A model generated the notes under the pieces. That model saw only the letters and a list, made by a program, of their open reading frames with translations. It was not told the origin of the DNA and did no database searches. Shown here piece after piece: positions 24,714 through 31,320 of a DNA stretch of 46,544 nucleotides. Origin of the DNA: Candidatus Eisenbacteria bacterium (GTDB taxonomy: Bacteria; Eisenbacteria; RBG-16-71-46; SZUA-252); contig DASTBC010000163.1 in assembly GCA_035712245.1 (NCBI GenBank), positions 1 to 46,544 on the forward strand. Direction: 5' to 3'. Made by a program: the position numbers and the translations under genes. Positions within the stretch are counted from its first letter, which is position 1; each line of letters starts with the position of its first letter.

Positions 24714-26123
24714 TCAAGCCTCGAGCGGAGGGCGCGCGAGGTGATGCCGGGTGCGCGTCTGGTAGGCCTCGCCCAGATTGAGGAGGAGCTCCTCCGAGAA
24801 GGGCGGCCCCACGATCTGGAATCCGGCCGGCATGCGCCCCTTGCCGAGTCCGGCCGGGAGCGCGATCGACGGGAGCCCGCACGCGTTCCCGACCGCGCCC
24901 ACCGGATCGGGATAGGGCAGCGTCTTCATGAAATTCTCGCGAATCGGAGGCGCCGCGGAAAGGAAGTTCGGCGTGACGATGAAGTCGTACCGCTCGAAGA
25001 ACTCGGCCATGCGCTCCTGCAGCACCGCCCGCATGCGGCTCGCCTTCACGTAGTCCTCACCCGTGAGCCCCGACAGGACCTCGCGCTGGTGCGGAGCATA
25101 GGGGTCGGTGAGCTGCCGCACGGTGCCGTCCCGGAAGAAGGGCTCGAACGCCGAGATCGCCTCCGCGAAGAGGATCGTCGTCGTGATCTCGCTCGCGGGC
25201 ATGTCGGGGAGCGTGGCCACGTCCAGCCGAAGCCCCATCTCTCGCAGCTCTAGGACGGCGCGCGAGAACGCGGCGCCCACCTCGCGCTCGGCCCCGGGCG
25301 TCTTCTCGAAGTCCGCCGAGATCAGGGCGCCTCGCAGCCGGCCCGTGTCGGGGCGCGAGCGCTTCAACCGCGTAGGCTCCGCGGACGAGGTCAGGTCCTC
25401 GGGGTCGGCGCCCGCGATCGCCTGGAGCACGGCCCGGCAGTCCGAGGCGTCGCGGGCCATGGGACCGATCTTGTCGAGCGTCCACGACCCCACCATCCCT
25501 CCGGCGCGGCTGACGCGCCCGTACGTGGGACGAAGCCCGGTGATCCCGCAGAAAGCGGAAGGACAGAGAATGGAACCCCACGTCTCGGTGCCGATGGCGA
25601 AGCCGACGAGCGCCGCGGAGACCGCGGCGCCGGACCCGGACGACGACCCGCCGGTCCAGCGGTCGCGGTTCCATGGGTTCCGGCCCGGGCCCTGAAGGGA
25701 GGCGTCGGCGAAGCGATAGCCCAGACAGCCCGCGAACTCGACCATGGCCAGCTTGCCGAGGAGCACGGCGCCCGCGTCGCGCAGCTTCCGGATCACGGTC
25801 GCGTCGCGATCGAACCTCTGGTCGCGCGTCGGAGCGGCGCCCCAGGTCGTCGGGATCCCCGCGGTCGCGAGGAGGTCCTTGGCGCCGTAGGGCACGCCAT
25901 GGAGCGGGCCGCGATGACGGCCCCGCGAGATCTCGCGCTCCGCGTCCCTCGCTTCTCGGAGCGCGAGGTCGGCCGTCACCGTGGCGAACGCGTTCAGCGC
26001 TCCGTCGTGACGGCGGATGCGAGCGAGATAGGCCTCGGTCAGCTCGACCGGGGAGAGCTTCCGCGACCGGATCCGCGCTCCCAGCTCGAGCGCGGAGAGG
26101 TAGAGGACGTCCTCGCCGATCAC
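24714..26123 (-). CDS. Amidase signature family enzyme (GatA-like)
   Basis: The 469-residue protein has the complete amidase-signature Ser-cisSer-Lys arrangement: Lys in HGVPYGAKDLLATAGIPT, the glycine/serine loop TGGSSSGSGAAVSAALV with the cis-serine, and the nucleophile region IGTETWGSILCPSAFCG. The end (GLPSIALPAGLGKGRMPAGF) is typical. Such enzymes hydrolyse C-N amide bonds; GatA acts in Gln-tRNA amidotransferase, but GatB/GatC are not adjacent, so a stand-alone amidase is more likely. It starts at ATG 26123, overlapping the stop of a small Tat-signal protein by four bases. No signal peptide is visible. Confidence 0.9.
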   Translation of the reverse strand: MIGEDVLYLSALELGARIRSRKLSPVELTEAYLARIRRHDGALNAFATVTADLALREARDAEREISRGRHRGPLHGVPYGAKDLLATAGIPTTWGAAPTRDQRFDRDATVIRKLRDAGAVLLGKLAMVEFAGCLGYRFADASLQGPGRNPWNRDRWTGGSSSGSGAAVSAALVGFAIGTETWGSILCPSAFCGITGLRPTYGRVSRAGGMVGSWTLDKIGPMARDASDCRAVLQAIAGADPEDLTSSAEPTRLKRSRPDTGRLRGALISADFEKTPGAEREVGAAFSRAVLELREMGLRLDVATLPDMPASEITTTILFAEAISAFEPFFRDGTVRQLTDPYAPHQREVLSGLTGEDYVKASRMRAVLQERMAEFFERYDFIVTPNFLSAAPPIRENFMKTLPYPDPVGAVGNACGLPSIALPAGLGKGRMPAGFQIVGPPFSEELLLNLGEAYQTRTRHHLARPPLEA

Positions 26124-26413
26124 GCGCGCCTCCGAGGCGGGAGCGGCCGGAACACGAGGGCCGGCGGGCTCCCGGCGGGGAGCTGGTAGGAGCGGACCAC
26201 GTCCAGGATGGCGGCGAGCTGCTTCTTCTGGTTCTCGATCTCGGAGCGCACCGAGGCGTCGGCGGCGGTCCGGGAGCGGACGCGCTTCTTCGCGGGAGCC
26301 TTCTCCGCGGCGGGCGCGGGGGCGGACGCCATGGGGCCCATCGCCGCCGCCGCGGCCGCCGCGGCCGCGAGGCGGACGAAGCGCCTCCGTCCGATCCGAG
26401 CACGATCGTTCAT
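26120..26413 (-). CDS. Small Tat-signal protein, unknown function
   Basis: The 97-residue product starts at ATG 26413 with AAAGGAG upstream. The N-terminus is a twin-arginine signal (GRRRFVRLAAAAAAAAAMG) followed by an alanine/proline linker. The mature part is short and charged (SEIENQKKQLAAILDVVRSY) and ends with proline and arginine. Its stop overlaps the amidase start (ATGA), so the two are coupled; the pairing recalls amidase operons with a small exported accessory protein. Function unknown. Confidence 0.65.
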   Translation of the reverse strand: MNDRARIGRRRFVRLAAAAAAAAAMGPMASAPAPAAEKAPAKKRVRSRTAADASVRSEIENQKKQLAAILDVVRSYQLPAGSPPALVFRPLPPRRRA

Positions 26414-26495
26414 GGGCTGGCTCCTTTCACGCGGTGTGGGAACGCCGGGAAGGGTATCATGCCGGGATGCGACGGAACCCATGGGAAGAGGGGCC

Positions 26496-27833
26496 ATGAG
26501 CCGCCACGTCGCCGTGATCGGGGGAGGCGTCGTCGGACTGGCGTGCGCGTACTACCTCCTCGGACGCGGCCATCGCGTGACCGTCGCGGAGCGCGGAGCC
26601 GAGGGTCACGACTGCTGCTCGCTCGGGAACGCGGGCTACATCTCGCCGAGCCACTTCCTGCCTCTCGCGGCTCCCGGGATCGTCGGGCAGGCGCTCCGCT
26701 GGATGGGAAATCCGGAGAGCCCCTTCTATCTCAAGCCGAGGCTCGATCCCGATCTCATCTTCTGGGTGTGGCGCTTCTGGCGGGCCGCGCGGCCCGCGCA
26801 GGCCCACGCGGCGGGGCCCCTCATGCGCGACCTCAATCTCAAGAGCCGCGATCTCTTCATCGAGCTGGCCGAGGCGACGGGAAACCGGTTCGAGCTCCGC
26901 CGCGACGGATGCCTTTCGCTCTTCGCGACCGAGGAGGGGCTGCGGCGCGAGGCGCTGCATGCGGCACGCTCGGAAGCGCTCGGCATGCCGGCGCCGGTGC
27001 TCGACGCGCAGGGCGTCGCGGAGCTCGAACCGGAGGTCACCCTTCGCGTCGCCGGAGGCGTGCACTACGTCCTCGACGCCCACGTCACGCCCGAACGCTT
27101 CCACCGCACGCTCGCGGATCTCGTCCGGGAGCGGGGCGGGCGCATCGCGTACGGGGCCGAGGTGACGGGATGGCGCGTGGAGGATGGCCGGATCCGCGCG
27201 GCGGAGACCGGCGCGGGAGCGATCGGCGCCGACGAGTACGTGCTCGCGGCGGGAGCCGCTTCGGCGCGGCTCGCCCGAGATCTCGGCGTGCGGATTCCGC
27301 TCCAGCCGGGAAAGGGGTACAGCCTCACGCTCGAGTCTCCGCGGGAGCGTCCGAGAAGGCCGCTCCTTCTCCAGGACGTGCGCGTCGCGATCACGCCCAT
27401 GGGGAACCGGCTGCGCTTCGGAGGGACCATGGAGCTGGGCGCCTGGGGGACGGAGATCCATCCTCCGCGCGTGCGCGGTATCGTGCGCTCCGCGATCCGG
27501 CACCTCCCCGCATTCCGCGCGGAGGACTTCGAGGGCGTGCGCCCATGGGCGGGCCACCGGCCGTGCACGCCCGACGGACTTCCCTACGTGGGGCGGCTCC
27601 CCGGCTTCGAGAACCTCACGCTGGCCACGGGGCACGCGATGATGGGGCTCTCGATGTCGCCCGTCACCGGTCTCCTCGTCTCCGAGATCCTCTCGGGCGC
27701 CACGCCGTCCCTTCCGGTCACGGCGCTCCGGCCGGAGCGGTACGCGTCGCGCTCCGCTCCTTCCGGCTCCGGAACCATCCGTCGACCGAATACCGTCCCG
27801 CTCCCATCAGGAGGATCGGGAGGAACGCCGTGA
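26496..27833 (+). CDS. FAD-dependent oxidoreductase, D-amino-acid dehydrogenase-like (DadA family)
   Basis: The 445-residue protein starts at ATG 26496, where the Rossmann FAD motif begins (VAVIGGGVVGLACAYYLLGRG). The frame is open for 288 bases upstream, but that part runs antisense to the Tat-signal gene. DadA-family marks include the early CCSLGNAGYISPSH motif, RFWRAARP, GKGYSLTLE, GGTMELG and the C-terminal RPWAGHRPCTPDGLPYVG with LATGHAMMGLSMSP. It should oxidise a D-amino acid or related secondary amine, passing electrons to the membrane. The usual family end is near ALRPERY (about 27742); the last 30 residues are a low-complexity extension antisense to the doxX-like gene. Confidence 0.88.
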   Translation: MSRHVAVIGGGVVGLACAYYLLGRGHRVTVAERGAEGHDCCSLGNAGYISPSHFLPLAAPGIVGQALRWMGNPESPFYLKPRLDPDLIFWVWRFWRAARPAQAHAAGPLMRDLNLKSRDLFIELAEATGNRFELRRDGCLSLFATEEGLRREALHAARSEALGMPAPVLDAQGVAELEPEVTLRVAGGVHYVLDAHVTPERFHRTLADLVRERGGRIAYGAEVTGWRVEDGRIRAAETGAGAIGADEYVLAAGAASARLARDLGVRIPLQPGKGYSLTLESPRERPRRPLLLQDVRVAITPMGNRLRFGGTMELGAWGTEIHPPRVRGIVRSAIRHLPAFRAEDFEGVRPWAGHRPCTPDGLPYVGRLPGFENLTLATGHAMMGLSMSPVTGLLVSEILSGATPSLPVTALRPERYASRSAPSGSGTIRRPNTVPLPSGGSGGTP

Positions 27834-28158
27834 AGAAGAGGAGCGGCAGCTCGCGCTTCGGCCACGGATCGGCGGCATGATGGATCAGCGCGGCGACGAG
27901 CATGAAGCCGAGGATCGGAACCGTCGCGAGCCTCGTCAGGAATCCCAGGGCGACGAGCGCGGCGCAGAGCACCTCCGCGAACACCACGAGCGCGAATCCC
28001 AGCTCCGGACCGAGTCCGATCGGATCCGCGAACCCGGGCGCGCGCTCGGCGTAGCCAAGGAGCTTTGCGATGCCGTGACCGTAGAGGAGAAGTCCCCCCG
28101 CTCCGACGCGGAGCAGAAGGAGGCTGATCGAGGTGAGACGGTCCGATCCGTTCGTCAT
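27718..28158 (-). CDS. DoxX-family membrane protein
   Basis: The 146-residue protein starts at ATG 28158 (MTNGSDRLTS). It has four hydrophobic segments and the DoxX pattern LLLRVGAGGLLLYGHGIAKL, FAEVLCAALVALGFLTRLA and a C-terminal GRYSVDGWF. DoxX proteins are small quinol-linked or redox-related membrane proteins, with roles known in few cases. It converges on the DadA-like gene and overlaps it by 116 bases. It diverges from the aminotransferase gene with 47 bases between starts, which must hold both promoters. Confidence 0.82.
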   Translation of the reverse strand: MTNGSDRLTSISLLLLRVGAGGLLLYGHGIAKLLGYAERAPGFADPIGLGPELGFALVVFAEVLCAALVALGFLTRLATVPILGFMLVAALIHHAADPWPKRELPLLFFTAFLPILLMGAGRYSVDGWFRSRKERSATRTAPAGAP

Positions 28159-28205
28159 TCTGGCGCCTTTCTCGGGTAGGGAGCGCGCTCCCCGGCGCAA
28201 GACGC

Positions 28206-29420
28206 ATGCTTGAGCCGGCCCGTGTCGCACCCGAAACGGTGACCTTCGGCAGGTCCATGCTCGGGCACTGGCTTCTGGATCCGAGCATAACGTATCTCAA
28301 TCACGGCACCGTTGGATGTACGCCTCGGCGCGTGCTCGAGGCGCAGCAGTCGATCCGCGAGGAGATCGAGCGCCAGCCCTCCCGGTTCCTCCTCCGCGAG
28401 CTGAACGGCCTGGGCACGGGAGTTCCCGCGCACGAGCGGTCGCGCCTTCGCGCGGCGGCGCGGGAGGTCGCGGCATTCGTGCGCGCGCGCCCGGAGGACG
28501 TCGCCCTCGTCGACAACGCCACCACGGGGGCCAACGCGATCCTCCAGTCGATCGATCTCGAGGCGGGCGACGAGATCGTCGTGACCGGCATGGGGTACGG
28601 GGGCGTCGTGCGCGCGGCCGCCTATCACGCGAGGCGCCGCGGCGCGCGGCTCCGCGTGGCGGAGATCCCGTATCCGGACGTCACGCCGGAGCGGGTCCTC
28701 GACGTGGTGGACCGTGCGATCGGCCCGAAGTGCCGGCTCGTGGTCGTGGATCACGTCTCGTCGCTCACCGCCCTCGTCTTTCCCGTGCGCGAGATCGCGG
28801 AGCGCTGCCGGAGGAAAGGGGTGCCGATCCTGGTGGACGGCGCCCACGCGCCAGGCGCGATCGACGTCGACGTTCCCTCGCTGCGGGTGGACTACTACAC
28901 GGGGAATCTCCACAAGTGGGCGTTCGCGCCGCGGCCCTGCGGCCTGCTCTGGGCATCGCCCGAGCGGCAGGCGGCGCTCCACCCGCCCGTGATCTCGTGG
29001 GGGCTCGACGAGGGATTCCTCGTCGAGTTCGACTGGATGAGCACGCGCGACCCCTCCGCGATGCTCGCGGCGCCGGAAGGGATCCGCATGATGCGCGACC
29101 TGGGGGTCGAGGCGATGCGTGGTCACAACCACGCGCTCGCGCGGGACGCGGCGCGGCTCCTCGCGTCCGCGTGGGGCACGGATCACCGCGTTCCGGAGGA
29201 GATGATGGGCACGATGTGCGTCGTTCCGCTCCCCGCGTCGTTCGGTTCCACGGCGGACGACGCGACGCGGATCCGCGACCGGCTGCTCTTCGAGGAGCGG
29301 ATCGAGGTCCAGCTCCACGACCTCGGGGGCCGCCTCTGGGCGAGGGTCTCCGCGCAGGTCTACAACGAGATCGCGGACGTGGAGCGGCTGGCGGAGGCGG
29401 TTCGGGTCAGATCGCGCTGA
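28206..29420 (+). CDS. Class V PLP aminotransferase (isopenicillin N epimerase-like)
   Basis: The 404-residue enzyme is a fold-type I PLP protein of the class V / cysteine desulfurase group. Evidence: YLNHGTVGCTPRRVLEA near the start, VALVDNATTGANAIL, GMGYGG, VDHVSSLTALVFPV, the PLP aspartate in ILVDGAHAPGAIDVDV and the Schiff-base lysine in YYTGNLHKWAFAP. This pattern is closest to isopenicillin N epimerase-like sequences, but the substrate cannot be named; such proteins often have other activities. Start ATG 28206 or 28257 (MLGHWLL) are both possible. It overlaps the convergent response-regulator gene by 14 bases at its end. Confidence 0.87.
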   Translation: MLEPARVAPETVTFGRSMLGHWLLDPSITYLNHGTVGCTPRRVLEAQQSIREEIERQPSRFLLRELNGLGTGVPAHERSRLRAAAREVAAFVRARPEDVALVDNATTGANAILQSIDLEAGDEIVVTGMGYGGVVRAAAYHARRRGARLRVAEIPYPDVTPERVLDVVDRAIGPKCRLVVVDHVSSLTALVFPVREIAERCRRKGVPILVDGAHAPGAIDVDVPSLRVDYYTGNLHKWAFAPRPCGLLWASPERQAALHPPVISWGLDEGFLVEFDWMSTRDPSAMLAAPEGIRMMRDLGVEAMRGHNHALARDAARLLASAWGTDHRVPEEMMGTMCVVPLPASFGSTADDATRIRDRLLFEERIEVQLHDLGGRLWARVSAQVYNEIADVERLAEAVRVRSR

Positions 29421-29871
29421 TCGATCCGTCCGTCGGAAACGCGCGCCGGCTCGCGAGCAGGGTCCTGGCGAGAAGCACGAGCTCCAGGGGATCCACGGGC
29501 TTCGCCACGTGCCGGTCGTATCCCGCGGAGAGGGCCTCCACGCGCAGCGAGTCCTGATCGTATCCGGTGAGGGCGATGGCCGGCACGGCCTTGACGCCCT
29601 CCATCGCGCGGATGCTCCGCATGAGGTCCAGTCCGGACTCACGCGGCATTCCGATGTCGGAGATGATGAGGTGGGGCCGCTCGGCGAGGAGCGCGGCGCG
29701 CGCCTCGTCGGCCGATTCGCACGTCCGCACCTCCGCTCCGTGCATCCCCAGGATCTCGGCCAGGAGCGACCGGCCGTCCGCCTCGTCGTCCACGAGGATC
29801 ACACGAATGCCGGAGAGGGTTCGTTCTCTGCCCGGGTGTTTCGGTTCCGCGGTCACGGAAGGGATGGTCAT
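29407..29871 (-). CDS. CheY-like single-domain response regulator
   Basis: The 154-residue protein is a receiver domain with a 25-residue leader. Signature residues are present: the acidic pair in VILVDDEADG, the phospho-acceptor Asp in LIISDIGMP, the Thr in AIALTGY and the Lys in HVAKPVDP. No output domain follows, so it would act by protein contact or as a phosphate relay. ATG 29871 lies one base after the stop of the zinc-finger gene, so the two form a tight operon diverging from ku. Its kinase could be the one at 37045 or one elsewhere. Confidence 0.88.
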   Translation of the reverse strand: MTIPSVTAEPKHPGRERTLSGIRVILVDDEADGRSLLAEILGMHGAEVRTCESADEARAALLAERPHLIISDIGMPRESGLDLMRSIRAMEGVKAVPAIALTGYDQDSLRVEALSAGYDRHVAKPVDPLELVLLARTLLASRRAFPTDGSISAI

Positions 29872-29872
29872 C

Positions 29873-30151
29873 TCACGTGGCTCCGCCCGCCAGGTGCTGG
29901 GCGCGGCCGTGCCGGTCCAGCTCCTCGCGAGTGGAGAACTCGGTGCCACACCGGGGGCACGACAGATCCGCGGGGGAGCGCGGACCGGCACGCCGCCCGC
30001 CTTCCCGCTCCTCGTCCCGGCGCCGCTCCTCCTCGGAGGACGCCCGGGGGCGCGTGTCGCGGCTCTGCTGGTCGTGCTGGCTCATGTGGCGGTCGAGCTG
30101 CTCGTTCGTCGAGAACTCTGTCTGGCAGACGGGGCAACGGAACTGTTCCAT
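29873..30151 (-). CDS. Small protein with two C2H2 zinc fingers
   Basis: The 92-residue protein starts at ATG 30151 behind a strong AAGGAG site. It has two C2H2 fingers with 12-residue spacing between metal pairs: CPVCQTEFSTNEQLDRH then MSQH near the N-terminus, and CPRCGTEFSTREELDRH with RAQH at the C-terminus. They are joined by a highly charged linker of about 35 residues (EEERRRDEEREGGRR). Tandem classical C2H2 fingers are uncommon in bacteria and unlike the single Ros/MucR finger; DNA, RNA or protein binding are all possible. The CheY-like gene follows after one base, and ku is divergent across 213 bp. Confidence 0.85.
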   Translation of the reverse strand: MEQFRCPVCQTEFSTNEQLDRHMSQHDQQSRDTRPRASSEEERRRDEEREGGRRAGPRSPADLSCPRCGTEFSTREELDRHGRAQHLAGGAT

Positions 30152-30299
30152 GTCGGGTCTCCTTGTAAGAGTTTCTCTCGAGCAGCTGCCGAGCGTCCCG
30201 CGCCCGAGCCGGTTCCGTCCGGAATTCTTCTCTCGAAGCTCCTTGTGCCCGTGCGACTTGAGCGAGGACAGCGCGCCATCGACGTCCTGCCGCGCCCGA

Positions 30300-30315
30300 T
30301 GGCGCGTGCTCTGCA
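30300..30315 (+). promoter_or_regulatory. Sigma-54-type promoter upstream of ku
   Basis: TGGCGCG-TGCT-CTGCA matches the -24/-12 consensus TGGCACG-N4-TTGCW at 10 of 12 positions, with exact GG-N10-GC spacing (GG 30301-30302, GC 30313-30314). Transcription would start near 30325, about 40 bases before the ku ATG. Untested prediction. Confidence 0.5.
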
Positions 30316-30364
30316 ACACGAACGCCTGCAAGCACCGAACCACCCGCGGACGGAGGAGACGGCC

Positions 30365-31318
30365 ATGGCGCGCGCGTTCTGGAAGGGGAGCCTGAGCTTC
30401 GGACTGGTCGAGATCCCGGTGAGCTTGCGGCCCGCGATGGAGCCCGACGAGCTTCACTTCACGCTTCTCGACCGGAAGGATTTCTCGCCGGTCGGTTACC
30501 GACGCTACAACAAGAGCACGGGCCGCGAGGTCGAGTGGGACCAGATCGTACGAGGCTACGAGTACGAGCCCGACGAGTACGTGGTGCTCACGGACGAGGA
30601 GATCCGGGGCGCGAACGTCAAGGCGAGCGGCACGATCGAGATCATGGAGTTCGTGGAGGCGGCGCAGATCGATCCGGCCCTCTTCGAGGCGCCCTACTTC
30701 GTGGAGCCGGTCAAGAAGGCGAGCAAGAGCTACGCGCTCCTGCTCCAGGCGCTTCAAGAAACCGGCAAGGTAGGCATCGCGCGCGTGGTGCTCCGGACGA
30801 GGCAGCGGCTGGCCGCGCTCGTCCCGCGCGGACCGGTGCTCGCGCTGATCCTGCTGCGCTACGCCCACGAGCTGCGAAAGCCCGGCGACCTGGATCTTCC
30901 CGCGACCGACGGGAAGAAGGGTTCCGTATCCGAGCGCGAGGTGAAGCTCGCGGAGCGGCTCATCGACGAGATGACGTCGAAGCGCTGGGACCCTTCCCGC
31001 TACAAGGACGAGTATCGGGATGAAGTGCTCGATCTCGTCCGCCAGAAGGTGAAGTCGGGGAAGACCCACACCATCCTGGAACCGGAGAAGGGAACGGAGA
31101 CGCGGCGGGCGCGGTCGGACGTGGTGGATCTCATGCCGCTTCTCAAGAAGAGCCTCGAGGCGCACGGCGCGCGCGGTGAGGAGGATGCCCAGGACGACCG
31201 CGCGAAGCGCGCGCCGCGCCGTGCCTCGGCGAAGCCCGCGCGGGCGGGTGCGAAGCGTGCCCGCTCCACTCCCCCGAAGAGCCGCGGCCGCAAGGGCGGC
31301 GGCCGGAGATCGGCGTAG
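30365..31318 (+). CDS. ku: Ku DNA end-binding protein of NHEJ
   Basis: The 317-residue bacterial Ku should form a ring-shaped homodimer on double-strand break ends and recruit LigD. The start (MARAFWKGSLSFGLVEIPVSL) and core (LHFTLLDRKDFSPVGYRRYN, YEYEPDEYVVLTDEEI, IEIMEFVEAAQIDPALFE, YALLLQALQETGKVGIARVV) are typical. After the core, about 50 residues are rich in Lys, Arg, Ala and Pro (RAKRAPRRASAKPARAGAKR), the DNA-binding extension found in many bacterial Ku proteins. GGAGGAG precedes ATG 30365. The ligD GTG lies 2 bases after the stop. A sigma-54-like promoter at 30300 would make this a regulated NHEJ operon. Confidence 0.97.
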   Translation: MARAFWKGSLSFGLVEIPVSLRPAMEPDELHFTLLDRKDFSPVGYRRYNKSTGREVEWDQIVRGYEYEPDEYVVLTDEEIRGANVKASGTIEIMEFVEAAQIDPALFEAPYFVEPVKKASKSYALLLQALQETGKVGIARVVLRTRQRLAALVPRGPVLALILLRYAHELRKPGDLDLPATDGKKGSVSEREVKLAERLIDEMTSKRWDPSRYKDEYRDEVLDLVRQKVKSGKTHTILEPEKGTETRRARSDVVDLMPLLKKSLEAHGARGEEDAQDDRAKRAPRRASAKPARAGAKRARSTPPKSRGRKGGGRRSA

Positions 31319-31320
31319 CC

